Below, piece after piece: positions 14,537-22,657 of a stretch of 35,326 bases of DNA. The number at the start of each line of letters is the position of its first letter. The first letter of the stretch is position 1. Source of the stretch: Nitratireductor sp. ZSWI3 (GTDB taxonomy: Bacteria; Pseudomonadota; Alphaproteobacteria; Rhizobiales; Rhizobiaceae); the NCBI RefSeq assembly GCF_024655565.1, contig NZ_JANKOF010000047.1:1-35326 (forward strand), given 5' to 3'. Made by a program: the position numbers and the translations under genes. The notes under the pieces were generated by a model. That model saw only the letters and a list, made by a program, of their open reading frames with translations. It did not search any database and was not told the DNA's origin.

Positions 14537-17064
14537 CCGTCCATCGCCTCCTGCATCAGTTCTTCACCCGAAAGTCGCGAAGCCTCTCCGAGCAACGCCT
14601 CGTTGGCATCACCGGCGACCGCTTCCTTGCCGATCTCCAGCATGATCGGCACGGCAAGCGGCGAGATGCGCTCCAGCGATTTATGCACGATTCGCCCGCG
14701 AATGCGCGACAGCATCTCGCCCAGCCTCCTGACATCGAGCAGGCCCAGTGCGGCATCGGCCCAGGTGGCCTGCAACAGGATGTGATCGGGCTCGTGCGCG
14801 CGCAGCACGTCGTAGATGAGGTCGGCCGAGACGGTGACCTGACGCCCGGTCTTTTCCTGACCTGGATGACGCTTCTCCACCAGCCCGGAAATCAGGGCGC
14901 AATTGCGGAAGGTGCGTTTCAGCAGCCAACTGTCGGCGATCCAGGACTCCAGGTCGTCGCCGAGCATGTCCTCGTCGAGCAGGGCGGCCAGGCTCAGCGC
15001 CCGGCGCTTCAGCATCGCGCCCATGTCGTTGAGGCCCCACACGGCGATGGCGTAGTCGTTGGCGACGAAGCCCAGCGGATGGGTGCCGGCGCGCTCCAGG
15101 CGGCGCGTCAGGAGCATGCCGAGCGTCTGGTGCGCAAGGCGGCCTTCGAACGGATAGAGCACCATGTAGTGGCGGTTGCCGCGCGGAAATGTCTCGACCA
15201 GCAGGTCCTGGCGCCGCGGCAGTAGCGACTTGTCGCGCTGGATCGACAGCCATTCGGCGACCTGCTGAGGCAGGGCCTGCCAGCGTTTCGGATCGGCCAG
15301 CATGGCGCGCACCTCGCCCGCCAGATAGGTCGACAGCGGGAACTTGCCGCCGGCATAATAGGGGACCTTGGCATCGTCGCCGCCGCCTGCGGAGACGTAG
15401 CACTCGTTCTCGCGAATGCCCTCGAAGCGCAGCACCCGGCCGGAAAAGAGGAAGGTGTCGCCGGGCGCCAGCGTTTCGAGGAAATACTCCTCGACCTTGC
15501 CGAGCACCGGGCCGCCGCGCGAGACGCCGCCGCGCCCGCGCCGCACCATGCGGATGTTGAGCATCGGCGATTCGACGATGGTGCCGACATTGAGGCGGTA
15601 TTGCTGGGCGACCCGCGGATGCGAGACCCGCCACAGGCCGTCGGCGGTCCTGCGGATGCGCGCGTAGCGCTCGTAGCTCTTCAGCGCATAGCCGCCGGTG
15701 GCGACGAAATCGACGATGCGGTCGAAGGTCGGCCGGTCGAGGCCGGCATAGGGGGCGGCACTAATGATCTCGCCATACAGGACATCCGCGTCGAACGGTG
15801 CCGCGCAAGCCGAGCCCAGCACGTGCTGGGCGAGAACGTCGAGCGCTCCGTCGACCAGCGGCGGCGTGTCCTGGGCGCCCAGATAGTTGGCTTCGAGGGC
15901 GGCGCGGCACTCCATCACCTCGAAACGGTTGGCCGGCACCAGGATCGCCCGGCTCGGCTCGTCCATGCGGTGGTTGGAGCGGCCGATGCGCTGAGCGAGG
16001 CGGCTTGCCCCCTTCGGCGCGCCGACATGGATGACGAGGTCGACATCGCCCCAGTCTATGCCGAGATCGAGCGTCGAGGTGGCGACGATGGCCCGCAGGC
16101 TGTTGGTCTCCATCGCCTTCTCCACCTTGCGGCGCTGGCCGACGTCGAGCGAGCCGTGATGGAGGGCGATGGGCAGGTTGTCGTCATTGGCGCGCCACAG
16201 CTCGCGGAACAGAAGCTCGGCCTGGCTGCGCGTGTTGACGAAGAGCAGGGTCGTGCGGTGGGCGCGGATCGCCGCGTAGATCTTCGGGATGGCGTAGAGC
16301 GCCGAATGGCCGGCCCAGGGCACCCGCTCGTCCGTTTCAAGGATTGTGATGTCGGGTTTCGCCCCGCCCGTCACGGTGACGATGTCGGACAGCGCGCCGG
16401 GCGGATCCTGCGGCACGAGCCAGCGGCGCAGTTCGTCCGGCTCGGCGACCGTGGCCGACAGGCCGATCGCCTGAAGGGCAGGCCGCATGCGGCGCAGGCG
16501 GGCGAGCCCGAGCGACAGAAGATGCCCGCGCTTGGAGATGACCAGCGAGTGCAATTCGTCGAGCACGACGAAGCGCAGATCGCTGAAGAAGCGCTCGGCA
16601 TCCGGCGAGGCGATGAGCAGGGCGAGCTGCTCGGGCGTGGTCAGCAGGATGTCGGGCGGGGCGTGTTTCTGCCTTTGGCGCTTGTGGGCGGGTGTGTCTC
16701 CGGTGCGGGTCTCGATGGAGATCGACAGACCCATTTCGGCGACGGGTAAGTCGAGGTTGCGGTGGATGTCGACGGCCAGCGCCTTGAGCGGCGAGATGTA
16801 GAGCGTGTGGACGCCGCGCCAGGCTTCGCCCGGCCTGGGTTTCCGCTGCTCGGCGAGATCAGTGAGCGACGGCAGGAAGCCGGCGAGCGTCTTGCCCGCG
16901 CCCGTCGGAGCGATCAGCAGCGCAGAACGCCCGGCCTGCGTGCGGGCCAAGAGTTCGAGCTGATGGGCGCGCGGCTGCCATCCGCGCTTGGCGAACCACT
17001 CGCCGAAGGGCGCAGGCAGATAGGGCGCGGCTCCAAAGCCGGTGGGGCGGGTCCGGTGTTCCAA
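14533..17064 (-). CDS. Ligase-associated DNA damage response DEXH-box helicase (Lhr-like)
   Basis: An 843-residue ATP-dependent superfamily 2 helicase. Walker A is PTGAGKT (53-59), the DExH box is DELH (169-172), and the second RecA domain carries ATSTLDLGIDWGDVDLVIHVG and QRIGRSNHR (motifs V/VI). A winged-helix domain and the Lhr-core C-terminal DEAD/H-associated domain follow (about 400-830). This matches the TIGR04121 family that travels with an ATP-dependent ligase, an MBL-fold exonuclease and PdeM. The start is taken as TTG 17064, the first codon of an unbroken frame, with no clear ribosome site. A later start before FGAAPYLPAPFGEWFAKRGW is possible. Upstream lies a short AT-rich islet with an exported-protein gene on the same strand, 51 bp away. 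Confidence 0.9.
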   Translation of the reverse strand: MEHRTRPTGFGAAPYLPAPFGEWFAKRGWQPRAHQLELLARTQAGRSALLIAPTGAGKTLAGFLPSLTDLAEQRKPRPGEAWRGVHTLYISPLKALAVDIHRNLDLPVAEMGLSISIETRTGDTPAHKRQRQKHAPPDILLTTPEQLALLIASPDAERFFSDLRFVVLDELHSLVISKRGHLLSLGLARLRRMRPALQAIGLSATVAEPDELRRWLVPQDPPGALSDIVTVTGGAKPDITILETDERVPWAGHSALYAIPKIYAAIRAHRTTLLFVNTRSQAELLFRELWRANDDNLPIALHHGSLDVGQRRKVEKAMETNSLRAIVATSTLDLGIDWGDVDLVIHVGAPKGASRLAQRIGRSNHRMDEPSRAILVPANRFEVMECRAALEANYLGAQDTPPLVDGALDVLAQHVLGSACAAPFDADVLYGEIISAAPYAGLDRPTFDRIVDFVATGGYALKSYERYARIRRTADGLWRVSHPRVAQQYRLNVGTIVESPMLNIRMVRRGRGGVSRGGPVLGKVEEYFLETLAPGDTFLFSGRVLRFEGIRENECYVSAGGGDDAKVPYYAGGKFPLSTYLAGEVRAMLADPKRWQALPQQVAEWLSIQRDKSLLPRRQDLLVETFPRGNRHYMVLYPFEGRLAHQTLGMLLTRRLERAGTHPLGFVANDYAIAVWGLNDMGAMLKRRALSLAALLDEDMLGDDLESWIADSWLLKRTFRNCALISGLVEKRHPGQEKTGRQVTVSADLIYDVLRAHEPDHILLQATWADAALGLLDVRRLGEMLSRIRGRIVHKSLERISPLAVPIMLEIGKEAVAGDANEALLGEASRLSGEELMQEAMDG

Positions 17065-17115
17065 GATGGATCAGAACTAAACCAGAACGGATGGGTCGCC
17101 AAGAGGGACCTCGGC

Positions 17116-17373
17116 CTATTGTCGGCCGTGATCAGTTCCGAACCAGTCAAGCTGGCACCTGATTCCCGTAAACGTCAGCGGGCTGTCCTCGACGCCGTAT
17201 CGGAGCAGCACCCGGAACATTCGCATGTGCGCGTCCGAGGGGGGCAGCGCTTCAATCACAGTGGCCACATTGGAGAGCCTCGACGTGCACAGGAACCGTC
17301 GGGCATGCGCGTGCTGAACGATAAGAAGCGTTGCTATGGATGCCGAAAATATATTACGCGCGATCTTTTTCAC
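17116..17373 (-). CDS. Small predicted exported protein, no recognised family
   Basis: An 85-residue product with a clean signal peptide: MKKIARN, a hydrophobic core IFSASIATLLIV, and a likely cleavage after HAHA (residue 24). The mature part is about 61 residues, with two cysteines that could form one disulfide and no family I recognise. The start is GTG 17371-17373, because a strong AAGGAG ribosome site lies 7 bases upstream (17381-17386); the ATG at 17406 has no such support. Its upstream region is strikingly AT-rich compared with everything around it, a sign of recent acquisition or of a strong promoter. It lies 51 bp before the helicase start on the same strand, so read-through into the helicase is possible. 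Coding status rests on ribosome site plus signal peptide only. Confidence 0.55.
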   Translation of the reverse strand: MKKIARNIFSASIATLLIVQHAHARRFLCTSRLSNVATVIEALPPSDAHMRMFRVLLRYGVEDSPLTFTGIRCQLDWFGTDHGRQ

Positions 17374-17381
17374 TTTAGTAC

Positions 17382-17500
17382 TCCTTATTAAAATACATTT
17401 TATCATAATCGAAAAACATACAAAATTTTTATTTTATAATTGTAATTACTTATAAATATTATATATAATTACTTAATACTTACATTGATGACTGAGATCT
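17382..17500. other. AT-rich islet
   Basis: About 110 bases made almost entirely of A and T (for example a run of TATAAATATTATATATAATTACTT-like sequence in 17450-17475), inside an otherwise GC-rich genome. It forms the upstream region of the small exported-protein gene and contains the stop codon of the methyltransferase gene (17480-17482). It may be the remnant of an insertion or a strong, AT-rich promoter. Confidence 0.7.
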
Positions 17501-18454
17501 GACGCCTGGGGCAAGGACAGCGGCCGGCGCCAAGCCCGTCTCAACCCCCCGTCGGACGGCGACGACGATCAATCCCTCCATCGGCTCGCCGCGATCCATG
17601 CGGATCGTCGCCCGTTCGAGTGAGGAGACGTCGAAGCCGACGGCCGACAGGCTGGCGCGGAGGTGTGCTTCGGAGTGAGCATAGCGCTGCGAGGATCTCA
17701 GAACCATCGCCTCCGGTCCTGAGTGATGCTCCGTCGAGAACGCGAAGAGCGCGCCCGGTGCGAGGGCCGCTGCCACCACGGCAAACAGCCGGTCAAGAGC
17801 ACCCAGATATATGAGCACATCTGCAGCCGTGACGAGGTCGACCTGGTGCGGCAGGGCTGCGAGCGTCATCAGGTCAGCGCGAGCCAGCCGGTCGTAGATG
17901 CGCTTGGCCTCGGCACGTTTCAGCATCTCCGACGAGATGTCGAGACCTTCCAGAAAGCTCACTGTGCCGCGCACCCGCTCGCCCATCAGTCCCGTACCGC
18001 AACCAAGATCGATGGCGTGCGCGAAGCCGGGACGCCCCTGTCCGGCGATGGCGTCGGAGAGAAGCTCCGGCACGCGGTAGGCGAGCTTGTCCACCAGCGC
18101 TTCGTCGAAGGTGCCGGCATATTGGTCGAACAGCGTCTCGACGAAGGCCGAGGGAACCGCCTCCATGCCTTCGAGCGCGCCATGGAGCTCCAGTTTCAGT
18201 GTAGCCCCAAGCCGGTCGCTTGGGTCGAGGCGAAGCACCGTGCGCCAGGCGTCGATTGCCGCGGCGGTCTCACCCGCCTCCACCAGCATCTCGCCGTGGC
18301 GGAAATGGCCTGCAGACCAGGAGGGAGCAAGCGCCAGCGCCTCGCCCATCAATGCGGCGGCGGCCTTGAAGTCGCCCGCCTCACGCAGCATCGAGGCATA
18401 GTCGGCCCGGCGATCGGCCAGAAGATTGCCGGAGGAAAACGAAAGCGGGGTCAT
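17480..18454 (-). CDS. TPR-domain SAM-dependent methyltransferase
   Basis: A 324-residue cytoplasmic protein. Residues about 15-85 form TPR-like helices (ALMGEALALAPSWSAGHFRHGEML). A class I methyltransferase fold follows, with the SAM-binding motif AIDLGCGTGLMGE (motif core 149-155), LEGLDISSEML as motif II, and LVTAADVLIYLG as the motif after strand 4. The substrate is unknown. The start ATG is preceded by the 113-bp divergent region it shares with the exonuclease gene. The last 20 or so residues (after VVAVRRGVETG) look like non-family sequence, and the stop lies within the AT-rich islet. The original C-terminus may therefore have been replaced by an insertion. Its conserved position next to the repair exonuclease may mean a linked role, but nothing in the protein shows it. 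Confidence 0.82.
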   Translation of the reverse strand: MTPLSFSSGNLLADRRADYASMLREAGDFKAAAALMGEALALAPSWSAGHFRHGEMLVEAGETAAAIDAWRTVLRLDPSDRLGATLKLELHGALEGMEAVPSAFVETLFDQYAGTFDEALVDKLAYRVPELLSDAIAGQGRPGFAHAIDLGCGTGLMGERVRGTVSFLEGLDISSEMLKRAEAKRIYDRLARADLMTLAALPHQVDLVTAADVLIYLGALDRLFAVVAAALAPGALFAFSTEHHSGPEAMVLRSSQRYAHSEAHLRASLSAVGFDVSSLERATIRMDRGEPMEGLIVVAVRRGVETGLAPAAVLAPGVRSQSSM

Positions 18455-18567
18455 GGAGCATGGTCCGGAACCGCCCCGTGGGTGGGCGGCGAGCGCTTAT
18501 GCGCGAGAACAACACTCCTGACAAGCGCGTCTTTCGCGGGCGGAAAAAAAGCCTATCCTCCAGGGTC

Positions 18568-19578
18568 ATGAGGCCACAGGATCTGCTCCACCCGTGTCCC
18601 GAAGGGCTCTATTGCCCCCTTGGCGACTTCTTCATCGACCCGGTGCGCCCGGTGGATCGGGCGCTGATCACGCACGGCCATGCGGACCACGCGCGCGCCG
18701 GCCACCGCACCGTCCTGGCGACCCGGGAAACGCTCGACATCATGCGGCTGCGCTACGGGGCGGATTTTGCCGAAAGCCGGCAGGTCGCCGCCTATGGGGA
18801 AGGGCTCGACATTGGCGATGTGCGCGTGTCCTTTCATCCAGCCGGCCACGTGCTCGGCTCGGCCCAGATCGCGGTGGAGGCGAACGGCCTGCGCATCGTC
18901 GCCTCGGGCGATTACAAGCGGCACCTCGATGCCACCTGCACGCCGTTCGAGCCGGTACGCTGCGACGTCTTCATCACCGAGGCGACGTTCGGCCTGCCGG
19001 TCTTCGTGCATCCGGCGCCCGAGGTGGAAGCCGAACGGCTCGCGGCATCGCTCCGGCAGTTCCCCGAGCGGGCGCACATCGTCGGCGCCTATTCGCTGGG
19101 CAAGGCACAGCGCGTCATCAGCCTGATGCGCTCCATCGGGCATGACGAACCGATCCTGATCCACGGTGCGCTGGCGCGGATCAGCCGATACTACCAGGGG
19201 CAGGGCATCAAGCTCGGCAGGCTCGAGCCGGCGACCGTCGAGGAGGAAACGGCAACGCGCGGCGCCGGCCAGATCATCGTCGCCCCACCCTCCGTTCTGG
19301 GCGACCGGTGGACGCGCCGCTTCGCCGATCCGCTCAGCGCCTTCGCCTCGGGCTGGATGCGCATCCGCCAGCGTGCCAGGCAGCGCGGCGTCGAGCTGCC
19401 GCTGATCCTGTCCGACCACGCGGACTGGAACGAGCTGACGGCGACGATCCGCGAGACCGGGGCGGGCGAGGTGTGGGTGACGCATGGGCGGGAAGAGGCC
19501 CTGGTGCGCTGGTGCGAGCTGCACGGCATCGCCGCCAGGCCGCTCAATCTCGTCGGCTATGAAGACGAGGCCGATTGA
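18568..19578 (+). CDS. Ligase-associated DNA damage response exonuclease (MBL/beta-CASP)
   Basis: A 336-residue metallo-beta-lactamase-fold nuclease. The zinc motif HGHADH is at 36-41, further metal ligands lie in HPAGHVLGSAQ and SGDYKRH, and a beta-CASP-like region with SDHADWNEL follows near the C-terminus. This matches the TIGR04122 family of repair exonucleases. The start is ATG 18568 (MRPQDLLHPCPEGLYC); the 36 in-frame residues before it overlap the divergent promoter region and are not conserved-looking. Its stop overlaps the start of the ligase gene by one base (TGATG), so the two are translationally coupled. It presumably trims ends for the ligase. Confidence 0.9.
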   Translation: MRPQDLLHPCPEGLYCPLGDFFIDPVRPVDRALITHGHADHARAGHRTVLATRETLDIMRLRYGADFAESRQVAAYGEGLDIGDVRVSFHPAGHVLGSAQIAVEANGLRIVASGDYKRHLDATCTPFEPVRCDVFITEATFGLPVFVHPAPEVEAERLAASLRQFPERAHIVGAYSLGKAQRVISLMRSIGHDEPILIHGALARISRYYQGQGIKLGRLEPATVEEETATRGAGQIIVAPPSVLGDRWTRRFADPLSAFASGWMRIRQRARQRGVELPLILSDHADWNELTATIRETGAGEVWVTHGREEALVRWCELHGIAARPLNLVGYEDEAD

Positions 19579-21176
19579 TGCGGCGTTTCGCGGATATCCT
19601 CGACCGTCTCGTGCTGACGCCGGCGCGCAACGGCAAGCTGCGGCTCCTGGCCGATTATTTCCGTTCGGTGCCCGACCCCGACCGGGGGTATGCGCTGGCC
19701 GCGCTCACCGGCGGGCTCGACTTTCCGGCGGTCAAGCCGGCGATGCTGCGGGCGCTGGTCACTGAGCGGATGGACGAGGTGCTGTTCGCCTATTCCTACG
19801 ATTACGTGGGCGACCTGGCGGAGACGATTTCGCTGGTATGGCCGGCGCCGGACGATGCGAGCGCCGAGGCGCCGGCGCTCGGCGAGGTGGTGAACACGCT
19901 GAGCCGGGTCAGCCGTTCCGATGCGCCGGCGGTGATCGCCGATCTCCTCGACCGGCTCGACCCCTCGGCGCGGTTCGCGCTGATCAAGCTCGCCACCGGC
20001 GGCCTGCGCATCGGCGTTTCGGCCCGACTCGCCAAGCAGGCGCTGGCGGCGATGGGCGGCAAGGATGTCGGCGAGATCGAAGAGCTGTGGCATGGTCTTG
20101 AAGCGCCCTATGAGGCGCTCTTTGCCTGGCTCGAAGGGCGTGCCGGAAAGCCGCAGAGCGCGGCTCAGGGCCAGTTCCGCCCGGTCATGCTGGCCCACCC
20201 TGTCGGCGAGGGCGATCTCGAAAAGCTGGACCCGGCCGACTACGCGGCCGAGTGGAAATGGGACGGCATCCGCGTCCAGGCCGTCTGCGAGGGCGGCGTG
20301 AGGCGACTCTATTCGCGCACCGGCGACGAGATCTCCGGCGCCTTTCCGGACCTGATGGAGACGCTCAGTGGGCAGTTGGCGCTCGATGGCGAATTGCTGG
20401 TCGGCGACCCACGCTTGAGGACCGGGAGCTTTTCCGATCTGCAGCAGCGGCTGAACCGCAAGACGGTGTCGAAGAAGATGCTGGCCGATTATCCCGTCTT
20501 CATGCGCTGCTACGATCTCCTGCAGCGAGGCGAGCAGGATATGCGCCCGCGCCCCTTTGCCGAGCGGCGGGCCCTGCTGGAGGACCTTTTGCCGACGCTC
20601 GATCCGCAACGCTTCGATCTGTCGCCGCTGGTGGATTTCGGCGATTGGGCGGAGCTGGAGCATAAACGCAGCAACCCGCCGCACCCGATCATCGAGGGCG
20701 TGATGCTGAAGCGCTGCGACGCCGCCTATCTGCCGGGCCGGCCGAAAGGGCCCTGGTTCAAGTGGAAACGCGATCCCTTCACGGTCGACGCGGTGCTGAT
20801 GTATGCGCAGCGCGGACACGGCAAGCGGTCGAGCTACTATTCCGACTACACGTTCGGTGTCTGGGCGGGCCCCGAGGACGACCTCCAGCTCGTTCCGGTC
20901 GGCAAGGCCTATTTCGGCTTCACCGACGAGGAACTGAAGCTGATCGACAAATATGTACGCGACAACACGGTCGAGCGTTTCGGGCCGGTCCGCTCCGTGC
21001 GGGCAGAGCCCGGCCACGGTTTGGTGCTGGAGGTGGCGTTCGAGGGGCTGAACCGGTCGACGCGGCACAAATCGGGCATCGCGATGCGCTTTCCCCGCAT
21101 CGCCCGGCTGCGCTGGGACAAGCCCGCCGCCGAGGCCGATCACATCGAAGCGCTGACGGCCCTTCTCGACGCTTAG
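19578..21176 (+). CDS. ATP-dependent DNA ligase (ligase-associated repair cassette)
   Basis: A 532-residue ATP-dependent DNA ligase. Residues 1-190 form the DNA-binding helical domain. The adenylation domain starts with the nucleotidyl-lysine motif EWKWDGIR (K227), and later motifs include YSRTGDEISGAFPD, DGELLV, EGVMLKR and PWFKWKR (motif V). The OB-fold domain closes the protein (about 420-530). It resembles the PP_1105-type ligase (TIGR04120) found with an exonuclease, helicase and PdeM, not the Ku-associated LigD. The start is ATG 19578, overlapping the exonuclease stop. The gene is followed by a strong GC-rich hairpin that may end the transcript. Confidence 0.92.
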   Translation: MRRFADILDRLVLTPARNGKLRLLADYFRSVPDPDRGYALAALTGGLDFPAVKPAMLRALVTERMDEVLFAYSYDYVGDLAETISLVWPAPDDASAEAPALGEVVNTLSRVSRSDAPAVIADLLDRLDPSARFALIKLATGGLRIGVSARLAKQALAAMGGKDVGEIEELWHGLEAPYEALFAWLEGRAGKPQSAAQGQFRPVMLAHPVGEGDLEKLDPADYAAEWKWDGIRVQAVCEGGVRRLYSRTGDEISGAFPDLMETLSGQLALDGELLVGDPRLRTGSFSDLQQRLNRKTVSKKMLADYPVFMRCYDLLQRGEQDMRPRPFAERRALLEDLLPTLDPQRFDLSPLVDFGDWAELEHKRSNPPHPIIEGVMLKRCDAAYLPGRPKGPWFKWKRDPFTVDAVLMYAQRGHGKRSSYYSDYTFGVWAGPEDDLQLVPVGKAYFGFTDEELKLIDKYVRDNTVERFGPVRSVRAEPGHGLVLEVAFEGLNRSTRHKSGIAMRFPRIARLRWDKPAAEADHIEALTALLDA

Positions 21177-21204
21177 CGGTTCCGGCTTTGGCTGAAGCGG
21201 CCGA

Positions 21205-21330
21205 CCCCTCAAGGGGGAGGGAAGCCGGGTGTGCGCTCGATCATCCCCCTCCCCCTTGAGGGGAGGGGCAAGGGGTGGGGGTACTGCGGCGCCCCTTGAG
21301 GGGAAGGTGGCCGCCCCGTTCGACAAGCTC
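21205..21330. repeat. GC-rich intergenic palindromic repeat downstream of the ligase gene
   Basis: CCCCTCAAGGGGGAGGG (21205-21221) and its exact reverse complement (21247-21263) form a 17-bp hairpin. Another palindromic CCCCTTGAGGGG follows near 21291-21303. This CCCTCAAG/CTTGAGGG type is a common rhizobial intergenic repeat and lies in the convergent gap between the ligase gene and the membrane protein gene, where it could serve as a bidirectional terminator. Confidence 0.7.
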
Positions 21331-21395
21331 AGGAAGCCAGAGGGGGCGAAGGCCGCCCGACGCTTCAGCAAAGAATGAAAAGCCCTTCGCGAAGG

Positions 21396-22430
21396 TTAGC
21401 GGGTCGCCACCGCGGCGCGGATGCCGAAGATGTCGAGCGCGCGGCGCTGGCCGTCGATGTCGGGCACGATGGCGATGGTGCCGCCGCTGCCGGGATTTCC
21501 CTCGGGCAGATCCACCTCAAACAGATAATCGGAGCGCGTGGCGCCGACCACGTAGCGCGTCCGGCCGCAGCCGCCCAGCGAGCCGAAATGGCAGGAGATG
21601 GAGATCTGCGTCTCCTCGCCGTCCTGGGCGCGGGCATCGACGCTGAACATGGCGCGCTTGCCGGCCAGCGTTTCGAGGACGCCCTGTCCGACATCGAAGA
21701 CGATTGCCGTGTCGGCGTCGCTGCTGATGCGGATCAGGGCGCCGCCCTCCTCCTGCATCACATCGGCGCTGGCGTTGCCGGGGGCGGCGACGGTCGTCGG
21801 ATCGGTCGGCGAGAAAACGGTGATCCAGTTGCCGGTCGGGCGGCTGCCGCTCGGCGCATCGCCGGCATAGTCTTCCTCTTCCAGCCTCAACGGAGGATTG
21901 GGGACGCTGGTGTCGCGCTGTTCGCTGGACAGGAACAGCCCGCTGGTGATGCTCCACCACGCGCCGATGCCGAAGAAGGCGACCAGCGTGGCGACGAGGA
22001 ACAGCATGGCAAAGGGCCGACGCTTCCGGGGCAGCGCGGCCCGGATGCGCCGGGCGTTTTCGCGGGCCGAGGGTCTGCGCGGGGCGGTACGCCGGTCCTC
22101 CGGCTCGAGGTGGGGGGAGAGGTCGGCGGCAACAGTCGGCGCGGCTCTTCTGCTGAGGGGAGGCATCGGCGCGGGGGCGGGCCGCGGCTCTGCCTGGGGG
22201 ACGGGTGCAGCGGCCTGCCTGGCCGGCATGAACTCCGTTTCGATCTCGGTGATCTTGGCCTGCAGCCGCTCGCGCCGGACGCGCTTGGCGTCCTCGGCCA
22301 TCTCGGTGCGTGCCGAAAGCGTGCGCTCCAGCGCCGAGAAGGCGGACCGATAGACCTTTTCGCGGAACGCCCGATCGCGGGCATCGCCCTTCTCGAACGC
22401 TTGTCTTATGGCTTTTTCTATCGCGTCCAA
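21396..22430 (-). CDS. Hypothetical single-pass membrane protein
   Basis: A 344-residue protein I do not recognise by function. Residues 1-70 are charged and helical (AIRQAFEKGDARDRAFREKV, coiled-coil-like). About 70-138 is a Pro/Ala/Arg-rich linker. One transmembrane helix lies at about 139-160 (AMLFLVATLVAFFGIGAWW). The remaining 180 residues form a beta-rich periplasmic domain with two cysteines (SCHFGSLGGCGRTRY) that could pair. The start is TTG 22430, the only reasonable initiator near the start of the conserved-looking helix. Similar proteins are annotated as hypothetical in rhizobia, as far as I recall. It is convergent with the ligase gene and divergent from the nitronate monooxygenase gene. 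Confidence 0.7.
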   Translation of the reverse strand: MDAIEKAIRQAFEKGDARDRAFREKVYRSAFSALERTLSARTEMAEDAKRVRRERLQAKITEIETEFMPARQAAAPVPQAEPRPAPAPMPPLSRRAAPTVAADLSPHLEPEDRRTAPRRPSARENARRIRAALPRKRRPFAMLFLVATLVAFFGIGAWWSITSGLFLSSEQRDTSVPNPPLRLEEEDYAGDAPSGSRPTGNWITVFSPTDPTTVAAPGNASADVMQEEGGALIRISSDADTAIVFDVGQGVLETLAGKRAMFSVDARAQDGEETQISISCHFGSLGGCGRTRYVVGATRSDYLFEVDLPEGNPGSGGTIAIVPDIDGQRRALDIFGIRAAVATR

Positions 22431-22617
22431 GGCGTGCCGCTTTCTCTACGCATGACCTCGTTCCATGGTTAACCGCTGGTGATGATGCAATCAACGGTGA
22501 TAACAAGCTGTGAACAGGACCGTGCCGGCGATCGCCCGGACGCTCGCTGAGGCCGGTGAACCGGCGGCAAAATTGCCCGGGGAGGTTTTCCTCGGCAATG
22601 CTTTTGCTGTAGAAGCT

Positions 22618-22639
22618 TTGACGTTTACGAACACGTCAA
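22618..22639 (+). promoter_or_regulatory. Second copy of the acyl-CoA operon operator, in front of nitronate monooxygenase
   Basis: A 22-base inverted repeat with outer arms TTGACGT and ACGTCAA. It is identical at 20 of 22 positions to the minus-strand reading of the operator at 6671-6692, and in the same orientation relative to the gene it precedes. It lies 18 bp upstream of the start codon. Its first six bases, TTGACG, could be a -35 element, with a weak -10 (TTAGAG) 17 bases later. The likely binder is the MerR protein encoded at 6920-7375. Confidence 0.75.
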
Positions 22640-22657
22640 TTTAGAGAAAGGCCGTCG

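Noticed and set aside
21205-21303. Closely spaced CCCCTTGAGGGG units considered as a CRISPR-like array.
   Set aside because: The units are inverted, not direct, repeats with irregular spacing; this is a common intergenic palindrome family.
19557-21371. Minus-strand open frame (604 codons) opposite the ligase gene.
   Set aside because: Antisense shadow of a gene whose ligase motifs are intact; runs into the palindromic repeat.
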